Source: Patescibacteria group bacterium
Lineage (GTDB): Bacteria > Patescibacteriota > Microgenomatia > UBA10105
NCBI GenBank assembly: GCA_003524845.1
Contig: DQGR01000009.1
Span: 1 to 11,798, forward strand
Length of the DNA stretch: 11,798 nt
Reading direction: 5' to 3'
The notes under the pieces are model-generated. The model was not told where the DNA came from and made no database searches. It was given only the letters and a program-made list of their open reading frames with translations. The position numbers and the translations under genes were made by a program. Below are positions 5,373-11,064 of this stretch, piece after piece. Numbering within the stretch: the stretch's first letter is position 1; the number at the start of each line of letters is the position of its first letter.

Positions 5373-6557
5373 ATGCAATTTGCACCACTTGCCGAACAAC
5401 TGCGACCCAAAAGTTTCCCGGAATTTATCGGGCAGCCACATCTGGTTGGTCAACAGGGGATCATTACTAAGCTTATTGCTTCACAGAATCTTCCCTCGCT
5501 TATTTTCTGGGGACCGCCGGGATCAGGGAAAACTACGCTTGCGCACTTAATTGCCCAAAAACTTGATGCGGAATTTATCGCGCTGTCTGCGGTTACTGCC
5601 AAACTTGAAGAAGTCCGGCGCGTAGTCAAAGAGGCAGCAGAACGGCAAAAAGTGTACGTGCGCAAAACTATTTTATTTATTGATGAAATTCACCGCTTTA
5701 ACAAAGCCCAACAGGACGCATTTCTGCCGCATGTGGAAAAAGGCACGGTCATTCTCATCGGCGCCACCACGGAAAATCCCTCATTTGAAGTGATCGGGCC
5801 GTTACTTTCGCGCTGTCGCGTATTAGTCCTCAATGAACTATCAACTGAAGAACTTGACGAGATCATCAATCGCACGCTCGTCGCAATTAAACGGACGTTA
5901 ACTATCGAAGCTCGCGAGTTTCTGCGAGATGCAGCCAACGGCGATGCACGGAAATTGATTACTACCCTTGAAGTGGCGGAATCTATAAATAAAAAGAAAA
6001 CCCTGACGCTTGCCGATATAGAACAGGCCTTTCAGCGTAAACATTTACTCTATGATACTGGAGGAGAAGAACATTACAACACGATTTCCGCGTTTATCAA
6101 ATCCATGCGTGCCTCGCAACCTGATGCAGCACTTTATTATTTAGCGCGGATGGTTGCGGCGGGCGAAGACCCGCTGTTTATTGCGCGGAGAATGGTCGTA
6201 TTTGCTTCGGAAGATGTAGGTATGGCACAACCCACGGCGCTGGTCGTTGCTAATGAAGTCTTTCGCGCCTGCGAAACTATTGGTTATCCTGAGTGCGCAA
6301 TAAACCTCGCCCACGGTGTCGTGTATCTGGCGACTGCCAAAAAAGATCGTCGTGCCTATGATGGATTACGCACAGCACAAAAGGACGTAAACGAATATGG
6401 CAACCTGCCGATACCTTTGCATATTCGTAACGCTCCGACCAAACTCATGAAAAATTTAGGGTATGGTAAGGGCTACGAAGCGTATACAGAGGAAAGTTTC
6501 CTACCGGAAAAACTGAAAGGAAAAAAATATTATATTCAAACTAACGAGCCGAGGTGA
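5373..6557 (+). CDS. rarA: Replication-associated recombination protein A (AAA+ ATPase)
   Basis: A 394-residue member of the RarA/MgsA/WRNIP1 family, AAA+ clamp-loader-like ATPases that act at stalled replication forks and gaps. It opens with LAEQLRPKSFPEFIGQPHLVG, typical of the family. Walker A is GPPGSGKTT (47-55), Walker B is FIDEIHRF with D104/E105, followed by the sensor-1 stretch IGATTENPSFEV and SRCRVL carrying the arginine finger region. The C-terminal part holds the family's tetramerisation domain, with AALYYLARM, ARRMVVFASEDVGMA and KDVNEYGNLPIPLHIRNAPTKLMKNLGYGKGY in order. E. coli RarA is about 50 residues longer, so this is a compact version with nothing essential missing. The ATG at 5373 coincides with the predicted transcription start. 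The 3' end overlaps the convergent gene by 17 bases. Confidence 0.95.
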   Translation: MQFAPLAEQLRPKSFPEFIGQPHLVGQQGIITKLIASQNLPSLIFWGPPGSGKTTLAHLIAQKLDAEFIALSAVTAKLEEVRRVVKEAAERQKVYVRKTILFIDEIHRFNKAQQDAFLPHVEKGTVILIGATTENPSFEVIGPLLSRCRVLVLNELSTEELDEIINRTLVAIKRTLTIEAREFLRDAANGDARKLITTLEVAESINKKKTLTLADIEQAFQRKHLLYDTGGEEHYNTISAFIKSMRASQPDAALYYLARMVAAGEDPLFIARRMVVFASEDVGMAQPTALVVANEVFRACETIGYPECAINLAHGVVYLATAKKDRRAYDGLRTAQKDVNEYGNLPIPLHIRNAPTKLMKNLGYGKGYEAYTEESFLPEKLKGKKYYIQTNEPR

Positions 6558-7086
6558 TCTCTCCACGGACGATTCTTCCAAGGATTCCATCTGTTTGCTT
6601 ACCGGCTAATTCGAGTTGATTTGTTTTTTGCAACACAATCATATTTTTTGGTTTTTCATTGATACCAAGTTTGTCTTTAGCCAACTTGTTAAAATACGCT
6701 TGATCCTCCGCAATGACGATAACCGGGATTTCGTTTTTTTTGTCAACAAGTGGGCGAATTTTAGTTTCGGCCAGCTTATCTTCTTGTGCGCGCACTTTTC
6801 TGAGTGCAGTCCAAAATTTTGCCTGGCCTCCCAGTTCTTGCGCGTACGGATTAAATTCAGTGACAATCACGTCGACCCCACTTTTATCAGTTATTAGCTC
6901 TACTTCTGCAATAAAACTGGTTATTCCTCCTGCTTCAATTATTCGGCCTACCGAAGGATTATGACGTAAATAATCTTTGTAGGTGCCGCGCATTACCTCG
7001 TTTTCTACATATAATAGAATTTTTAGCTTTCGGGGCGAAGGTTCCAGTTCATTTTGTTGCGTGTCTATATTGGTTATACTTTCCAT
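6541..7086 (-). CDS. Receiver-like (CheY-fold) protein lacking the usual phosphoacceptor
   Basis: A 181-residue protein I cannot assign to a named family. From about residue 20 the order of segments resembles a response-regulator receiver domain: KILLYVENE (22-30, compare KILLVEDE), VDVIVTEF (71-78, ending where the phosphoacceptor Asp would be but with E77), PVIVIAED (121-128, where Thr/Ser would be A126), and MIVLQKT with K154 at the conserved lysine position. One of the acidic-pocket residues would be N29. The link between the third and fourth strands is long (about 79-119) and charged. There is no output domain. If the fold assignment is right, Glu in place of Asp could act as a permanent 'on' mimic. 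The ATG at 7086 is preferred; a TTG at 7116 could add ten residues. The gene overlaps rarA tail to tail by 17 bases. Confidence 0.6.
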   Translation of the reverse strand: MESITNIDTQQNELEPSPRKLKILLYVENEVMRGTYKDYLRHNPSVGRIIEAGGITSFIAEVELITDKSGVDVIVTEFNPYAQELGGQAKFWTALRKVRAQEDKLAETKIRPLVDKKNEIPVIVIAEDQAYFNKLAKDKLGINEKPKNMIVLQKTNQLELAGKQTDGILGRIVRGEITSAR

Positions 7087-7127
7087 AATTGTGTATCCGA
7101 TAGCTCGTGTTAACAACCTTATTTTAC

Positions 7128-7135
7128 AGTATAAT
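7128..7135. promoter_or_regulatory. Overlapping divergent -10 boxes
   Basis: The eight bases AGTATAAT contain TATAAT on the + strand (7130-7135) and TATACT on the - strand (7133-7128). The + start would be near 7142, three bases before the Nudix ATG; the - start would be near 7121, about 35 bases before the ATG at 7086. The two promoters share four base pairs and must exclude each other. Confidence 0.6.
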
Positions 7136-7144
7136 AAGGGCCAT

Positions 7145-7594
7145 ATGCAAAATGAGACATCGGCTGGGGGAGTAATCGTAGCTGAAAAAAATCACGAACT
7201 GCATGTACTCCTTCTCAAGGATAAAAACGGTAAATGGACGTTTCCGAAAGGTTTGATTGAAATTGGTGAAAAGCGCGAAGTAACAGCAACCCGCGAAATC
7301 AGCGAAGAGGTAGGACTCAAAAATTTAAAACTGATTGCGCCGCTTGCGCCGGCTACATATCTCTATCGCTGGGAAGGTAAGCTCAAGAAAAAAACCGTGC
7401 ATTATTACTTATTCAAAGGTAAAGGTACGGAATTGCCGACCCCGCAAACTGAAGAAGGGATTTTGCAGGTGCGTTGGATTCCCTTTTCTGAAGCCGAAAA
7501 GATCATCGGGTATCCACAAACCAATAAAAAGCTATTACGCGAAACTATGGAACTATTACTCACCCGCCACGTGATTCCTCCTCCCCGACTCTGA
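7145..7594 (+). CDS. Nudix hydrolase
   Basis: A 149-residue Nudix pyrophosphohydrolase. The signature GX5EX7REUXEEXGU is perfect at residues 36-58 (G36, E42, R50, E51, E54, E55, G57), so the metal site is intact. The stretch NGKWTFPKG before it and the later YYLFKG and VRWIPFSEA resemble diadenosine-tetraphosphate hydrolases and relatives of RppH, but the substrate cannot be fixed from sequence; dinucleoside polyphosphates, mutagenic nucleotides or mRNA 5' ends are all possible. An in-frame ATG far upstream (6983) would run through the opposite-strand gene and give a non-Nudix head, so the ATG at 7145, three bases after the predicted transcription start, is chosen. The TGA stop is part of the next gene's promoter. 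Confidence 0.93.
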   Translation: MQNETSAGGVIVAEKNHELHVLLLKDKNGKWTFPKGLIEIGEKREVTATREISEEVGLKNLKLIAPLAPATYLYRWEGKLKKKTVHYYLFKGKGTELPTPQTEEGILQVRWIPFSEAEKIIGYPQTNKKLLRETMELLLTRHVIPPPRL

Positions 7595-7600
7595 TACAAT
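7592..7600 (+). promoter_or_regulatory. Extended -10 promoter formed on the Nudix stop codon
   Basis: TGA-TACAAT: the TG of the extended -10 is the Nudix TGA stop (7592-7594) and the hexamer is at 7595-7600. Transcription would start near 7607, four bases before the ATG at 7611. Confidence 0.6.
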
Positions 7601-7610
7601 TACTGGAACA

Positions 7611-8015
7611 ATGCCAAGACGCAAACAACGATCTAACATGAACTGGATACCGGCGCCTGATATCACCCGGAAAATCCATGCGCTCGTTAAAAACCTGGAT
7701 TTCGTGTACGTGGACGCAAAGCGGGTCATCTGTTTTCGCAGTAGCGGTTCAGTCAGTCGCGCCCGGGCTCGCATCTGGTCATTACCCAGAATCTGGCAAT
7801 TGGCTTTAAAAATTGAAGCGCATTACGTGATCGAGGTGTTAGCAGAAAGATTTGACGACCTGTCAGACGATGATCAGACCCGGGTACTCATTCATGAGCT
7901 CATGCATATTCCGAAAACTTTTTCCGGTTCGTTGGTGCCGCACCACGGCCGGTTTCATTCGATCAACCACCGTACGGTAGAAACTTTATTTCGTCAGTAT
8001 CAACAGAAGAAATGA
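7611..8015 (+). CDS. Stand-alone HExxH metallopeptidase ('phage metallopeptidase' type)
   Basis: A 134-residue small predicted zinc peptidase. HELMH (95-99) is the HExxH zinc-binding and catalytic motif, and the following HIPKTFSG and VPHHGRFHS are typical of the putative phage metallopeptidase family (PF18894), where a downstream histidine (H111, H112 or H116) could be the third zinc ligand. The early FVYVDAKRVICFRSSGSVSRARARIW and LALKIEAHYVIEVLAERF also fit that family. No phage structural gene is present, and such proteins are found as single genes in archaea and in candidate phyla. There is no signal peptide, so it is presumably cytosolic. The ATG at 7611 is preferred because of promoter spacing; the ATG at 7638 is an alternative that drops nine basic residues. 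The substrate is unknown. Confidence 0.75.
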   Translation: MPRRKQRSNMNWIPAPDITRKIHALVKNLDFVYVDAKRVICFRSSGSVSRARARIWSLPRIWQLALKIEAHYVIEVLAERFDDLSDDDQTRVLIHELMHIPKTFSGSLVPHHGRFHSINHRTVETLFRQYQQKK

Positions 8016-8018
8016 GGC

Positions 8019-8074
8019 GTCATTGCGCAATGTCATTCGGGATTGCCTCTCCGCCTTAGGCGGGTCGCAATGAC
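8019..8074. repeat. GTCATTGCG-family palindromic repeat with CCGCC hairpin
   Basis: GTCATTGC (8019-8026) is repeated inverted as GCAATGAC (8067-8074), enclosing a perfect hairpin CCGCC-TTA-GGCGG (8051-8063). The left arm also contains a perfect 12-bp palindrome, CATTGCGCAATG (8021-8032). Read on the - strand it runs GTCATTGCGA ... GAGGCAATC, a known kind of dispersed repeat in many bacterial genomes. It fills most of the 67-base gap between the metallopeptidase and holA. There is no T run on + after it, so it is not a classical terminator. Confidence 0.65.
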
Positions 8075-8082
8075 AAAAAACT

Positions 8083-8778
8083 ATGATCCACATTTATCAT
8101 GGCGACCAGACCACTGCCTCGCGCCAGGAACTGTCAGAACTCAAAGCCAAATTTAGCGCACAGGAAGTGATTACGCTGGACGGAAAAACTGTTTCATTAA
8201 CTGAACTCACCCAGGCCACCGAATCCACTTCGCTTTTTAACGATAAACGCCTGGTGATAGTTGAAAACTTTTTAAGCCGTCGCTTGACGAAAAAAAGCAG
8301 CGAAGCCAAAGTAATTGAAAAATGGCTGACGTCAATTCCGCCGGAAACTGAACTGGTTTTCTGGGAAGACAAGGAAATCGGCAAGACAATTCTCTCTTTG
8401 TTTCCCTCCAAGACTGATCGGGCGGTGTTTAAAATGGATCGATCACTTTTCAAACTCGTCGAGGCGATCCGGCCGGGTAAAACTCTGGAATTGGTAAACA
8501 CTCTCAATGAAAGTTTGCGGCATGATCCGGCTGAGTTTGTATTTGCAATGTGTGTTCGGCAGTTTCGTAATCTGATTATTGTCAAAAATTTGGGAGTTGC
8601 GGCGAGCGGCATGCCGAGCTGGCAGGCCGGTAAACTCAAGCGCCAGGCCGAGTACTTTTCGCTGCCGCAACTATTGTTCCATTACGAACAATTATTGCAG
8701 ATTGATGATAGAATAAAACGAAGCAACAGCCCGTTGACTTTGGAAAAAGAACTGGAAATCTTTTTACTAACTATTTAA
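8083..8778 (+). CDS. holA: DNA polymerase III delta subunit (clamp loader), short form
   Basis: A 231-residue protein resembling the delta subunit that opens the sliding clamp. The N-terminus MIHIYHGDQTTASRQELSELK, the stretch DGKTVSLTELTQATESTSLFNDKRLVIVENFL (about 33-64) and the C-terminal QAGKLKRQAEYFSLPQLLFHYEQLLQIDDRIKRS are the family pattern (short matches of these three blocks in the usual order). Delta does not need a Walker A site and none is present. E. coli HolA has about 340 residues, so roughly a third is missing, mostly in the middle, as is often seen in reduced genomes. The ATG at 8083 has no Shine-Dalgarno and no convincing -10, so it may depend on read-through from the metallopeptidase gene across the repeat at 8019-8074. 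It ends 21 bases before the next gene. Confidence 0.85.
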   Translation: MIHIYHGDQTTASRQELSELKAKFSAQEVITLDGKTVSLTELTQATESTSLFNDKRLVIVENFLSRRLTKKSSEAKVIEKWLTSIPPETELVFWEDKEIGKTILSLFPSKTDRAVFKMDRSLFKLVEAIRPGKTLELVNTLNESLRHDPAEFVFAMCVRQFRNLIIVKNLGVAASGMPSWQAGKLKRQAEYFSLPQLLFHYEQLLQIDDRIKRSNSPLTLEKELEIFLLTI

Positions 8779-8785
8779 TAAATAA

Positions 8786-8792
8786 AAAGGAG
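8786..8792 (+). promoter_or_regulatory. Shine-Dalgarno before the phosphohexomutase
   Basis: An AAAGGAG run lies seven bases before the ATG at 8800. It is one of only two clear Shine-Dalgarno sites in the window, consistent with translation from a longer mRNA that also carries holA. Confidence 0.75.
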
Positions 8793-8799
8793 TACGTTT

Positions 8800-10155
8800 A
8801 TGGATACTTCAATATTCAAGGATTACGACATTCGCGGCACTTATCCCAATCAAATAAATGGCCAGGTTGCGGAGGCGGTGGCACATGCCATAGTTCGAAA
8901 ATTTCAACCAAAAACCGTGGCTATTTGTCGAGACATGCGTCTTTCAGGAAAAGAATTACGTGATGCGTTCGTGCGAGTTTTTACAACGCTTGGAATTAAC
9001 GTAACAGATGTTGGTCTTTGTGGGACTGAGATGCAGTATTTCGTTGCCGGTACCTATGAGTATGATCTGGTGCTCATGATTTCTGCTTCACATAATCCTC
9101 CTGAATATAATGGTCTTAAAGTCGTAAAGAAAGGTCCAGTTGCGGTTACAAGCGATAGCGGACTCTATGAAATTCGAGATTTAATCAGTCAGGGACCGCT
9201 TCCCCCCGCGGCAAATCCAGGAACAGTGACTGAGCTTGACGTGATGGACGTCTGGAGCAAAAAAGTTTTATCCCTTGTTGATACTTCGTTATTTAAACCG
9301 CTTTCAGTTGTTATTGATGCGGGAAACGGTATGGCAGGAAAACTGTGTCCGAAAATATTTGAATCATTACCTTTTAAAGTAACGCCAATGTATTTTGAAC
9401 TTGATGGCAGTTTTCCAAATCACATTCCAAATCCTTTGATCGAGTCAAATACTACCGCATTGAAGAATAAAATCCTTGAACTTGGGGCAGACGTCGGACT
9501 CACATTTGACGGCGATGCAGATCGGATGTTCTTAATTGACAACAAAGGCAGGATGGTTTCAGGAACTATTACAACAGCATTGCTTGCGCGTTATATTTTG
9601 GCAAAACACCCGGGTGAGATGATTTTATATAATGCCATCTGCGGCCGAATCGTACCGAAAGTTGTTTCTGAAAACGGCGGAAAAAGTAAACGTGTCCGCG
9701 TAGGACACAGCTATATTAAAACCTACATGAGGGAAACTGGAGCAATTTTTGCCGGTGAACATTCCGGACACTATTATATCCGCGACTTTTTTGCAGCCGA
9801 AAGCGGAGTTTTAACTGCGCTTATGGTGCTCGGACTCCTTTCAACTCAAGAGAAAAAATTAGCAGACTTGGTTGATGAACTCGATATTTATCCCGCAAGC
9901 GGAGAAATTAATTTCAAAGTTGCAGATATTCCGGCGGTGGTAAATGCGATAAAGACCGGTTTTTCTGATGCCCAAAGTATTGATGAACTAGATGGGGTAA
10001 GTGTCTGGTATCCAACCTACTGGTTTAATGTCAGAGCATCTAAAACGGAACCACTACTACGGTTAAACGTTGAGGCTGATACCGCAGAAATTTTAAAACA
10101 AAAAACTGACGCGCTGGTTGCAAAAATTGAATCATTAGGCGGTCAGCGAAAATAA
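8800..10155 (+). CDS. Phosphomannomutase/phosphoglucomutase
   Basis: A 451-residue alpha-D-phosphohexomutase that interconverts sugar 6- and 1-phosphates, supplying precursors for nucleotide sugars. All four active-site elements are intact: the phosphoserine loop SASHNPPEYNGLK with S97, the magnesium loop DGDADR (237-242), the sugar-specificity loop GEHSGH (319-324), and the C-terminal phosphate loop RASKTEP (412-418). The GEHSGH form is the one found in dual-specificity PMM/PGM (ManB/AlgC-type) rather than phosphoglucosamine mutase. Length is normal for the family. The ATG at 8800 is fixed by a good Shine-Dalgarno. It probably shares a transcript with holA, 21 bases upstream. A functional link with the glycosyltransferase at 523 (sugar donor supply) is plausible but only inferred. 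Transcription after the stop runs towards the mobile element; no clear terminator is seen. Confidence 0.93.
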   Translation: MDTSIFKDYDIRGTYPNQINGQVAEAVAHAIVRKFQPKTVAICRDMRLSGKELRDAFVRVFTTLGINVTDVGLCGTEMQYFVAGTYEYDLVLMISASHNPPEYNGLKVVKKGPVAVTSDSGLYEIRDLISQGPLPPAANPGTVTELDVMDVWSKKVLSLVDTSLFKPLSVVIDAGNGMAGKLCPKIFESLPFKVTPMYFELDGSFPNHIPNPLIESNTTALKNKILELGADVGLTFDGDADRMFLIDNKGRMVSGTITTALLARYILAKHPGEMILYNAICGRIVPKVVSENGGKSKRVRVGHSYIKTYMRETGAIFAGEHSGHYYIRDFFAAESGVLTALMVLGLLSTQEKKLADLVDELDIYPASGEINFKVADIPAVVNAIKTGFSDAQSIDELDGVSVWYPTYWFNVRASKTEPLLRLNVEADTAEILKQKTDALVAKIESLGGQRK

Positions 10156-10195
10156 GACAGTTTAAATCCTAGCTCATTGCAAAAATATAAACTAT

Positions 10196-10230
10196 ACACC
10201 TAAGGGGTGAATTAGCTTGACACCCAGGGA
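10196..10230 (+). repeat. Left inverted repeat of the transposase element
   Basis: 35 bases that match the reverse complement of 10993-11027 with two differences (positions 10216 and 10225). It begins with ACACCTAAGGGG and ends with ACACCCAGGGA, so it is itself an imperfect direct repeat of an ACACCtaGGG unit. CACC-TAAGG-GGTG can form a small hairpin at 10197-10209. Confidence 0.9.
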
Positions 10231-10292
10231 AATATCAAGCAGAAACAAATAGGGGTACGTTTATTTTCCAAGTTTCTAGTGATAGGTCACTG

Positions 10293-10970
10293 TTAATCCC
10301 TCTCCAACAACAAATGCTCTATTTGCTTTAATTTTCTCTGATAGTCGGCTTGATCCAGGATAAATTCTAAATAATGCTTCTTATCTTTGAAATAAGACAA
10401 AATGTCATCTGTCACGCATAATTTTGCGTCCTGGTTTATGTATTCTTTGAGAGATGACCATTCATATACAAGCAGGCCATCAAGAGACTTTACGATGAAA
10501 GAAGAATAGGGGTTGAGATGAATATATCGGTGTACATGTAGTAACTGTTCGTCTTTTTCAATGCGTACAGCACCAAATTGATCCAAAAATAACGGTCCAA
10601 GGCGTCGATATTTAGTATTAAAGTAGCGGGTGTAACTATTTTGGAGTTGTGACATAAACTTGGTTATTCCATCTGGACTGGTTTGTTTAAGAAGAACATG
10701 AAAATGATTAGGCATCAAGCAGAACGATAAAATCACTACATGTTTCTGAGCGGTTGTTGTAAGTTTTGCAAAAATACTCTGTTTTTCCTTGACGTTGAGC
10801 TGCAGGTATTTTGACAAACGAGTTTGTAGTCCGCAGTGCATGTAGTATTGAAGAGTCAGAACGAATCTTTGATAGTCTCTTTTTCGTTTATACGAAAGAA
10901 CCTTATCAATGGTTCGATTGTAAATATGGTAATACTCGTTGGTGATAAAAGGAATTTTTCTGGTCGGCAT
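10293..10970 (-). CDS. REP-associated tyrosine transposase (Y1/HUH, TnpA_REP-like)
   Basis: A 225-residue single-strand transposase of the Y1_Tnp superfamily (PF01797). The HUH metal motif is in LMPNHFHVLL (H89, H91), and the nucleophilic tyrosine is in NSYTRYFNTKYRRLGPLF (Y113 most likely, Y116 alternative). The start (FITNEYYHIYNRT) and the block HRYIHLNPYSS (147-157) are typical of RAYT proteins, and the spacing FxFHVLLKQTSPDGITKFMSQLQ fits. RAYTs cut and rejoin single-stranded REP hairpins and are thought to spread REP sequences. All catalytic residues are intact and there is no frameshift, so the protein may be functional. The ATG at 10970 sits exactly at the predicted transcription start. 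The C-terminal tail (about 195-225) is charged and helical, probably DNA-contacting. Confidence 0.92.
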   Translation of the reverse strand: MPTRKIPFITNEYYHIYNRTIDKVLSYKRKRDYQRFVLTLQYYMHCGLQTRLSKYLQLNVKEKQSIFAKLTTTAQKHVVILSFCLMPNHFHVLLKQTSPDGITKFMSQLQNSYTRYFNTKYRRLGPLFLDQFGAVRIEKDEQLLHVHRYIHLNPYSSFIVKSLDGLLVYEWSSLKEYINQDAKLCVTDDILSYFKDKKHYLEFILDQADYQRKLKQIEHLLLERD

Positions 10971-10976
10971 TCTTAT

Positions 10977-11006
10977 ACTATAAATAAATTACTCCCTAGG
11001 TGTCAA
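10977..11006 (-). promoter_or_regulatory. Transposase promoter with -35 inside the right inverted repeat
   Basis: On the - strand a perfect TTGACA (11006-11001) lies within the right inverted repeat; after 18 bases comes TATAGT (10982-10977). The start is predicted at about 10970, the A of the transposase ATG. Protein bound to the repeat would block this promoter. Confidence 0.65.
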
Positions 11007-11027
11007 ACTAATTCACCCCTTAGGTGT
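10993..11027 (-). repeat. Right inverted repeat of the transposase element
   Basis: Read on the - strand it begins ACACCTAAGGGG and ends ACACCTAGGGA, the partner of 10196-10230. On the + strand the outer end gives CACC-CCTTA-GGTG followed by five Ts (11014-11031), a short terminator-like hairpin pointing at the next gene. Confidence 0.9.
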
Positions 11028-11029
11028 TT

Positions 11030-11058
11030 TTGCGCTAAAGCGAAATTATACCTATACT
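11030..11058 (+). promoter_or_regulatory. Promoter of ppsA, leaderless, touching the mobile element
   Basis: TTGCGC (11030-11035) and TATACT (11053-11058) are 17 bases apart. The predicted start is about 11065, the A of the ppsA ATG. The -35 begins three bases outside the right inverted repeat. Confidence 0.6.
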
Positions 11059-11064
11059 TATTTT

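Larger units (their letters stand above)
10196..11027. mobile_element. REP-associated tyrosine transposase element bounded by 35-bp inverted repeats
   Basis: Two inverted repeats (10196-10230 and 10993-11027) that agree at 33 of 35 positions enclose a single HUH transposase gene on the - strand. This fits a REPtron/RAYT unit: a rayt gene flanked by REP-like palindromic sequence in opposite orientations. Two smaller hairpins lie inside the left end: CTTGA/TCAAG (10217-10239) and AGTGA-TAGG-TCACT (10278-10291). I see no target-site duplication, as expected for this transposase class, and no clear GTAG-type REP signature tetranucleotide beside the repeats. The high identity of the two ends suggests recent activity or selection. 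Confidence 0.75.

Noticed and set aside
6983..7144. N-terminal extension of the Nudix protein from an ATG at 6983
   Set aside because: It runs antisense through the receiver-like gene and upstream of the -10 at 7130-7135; the extra 54 residues have no Nudix character.
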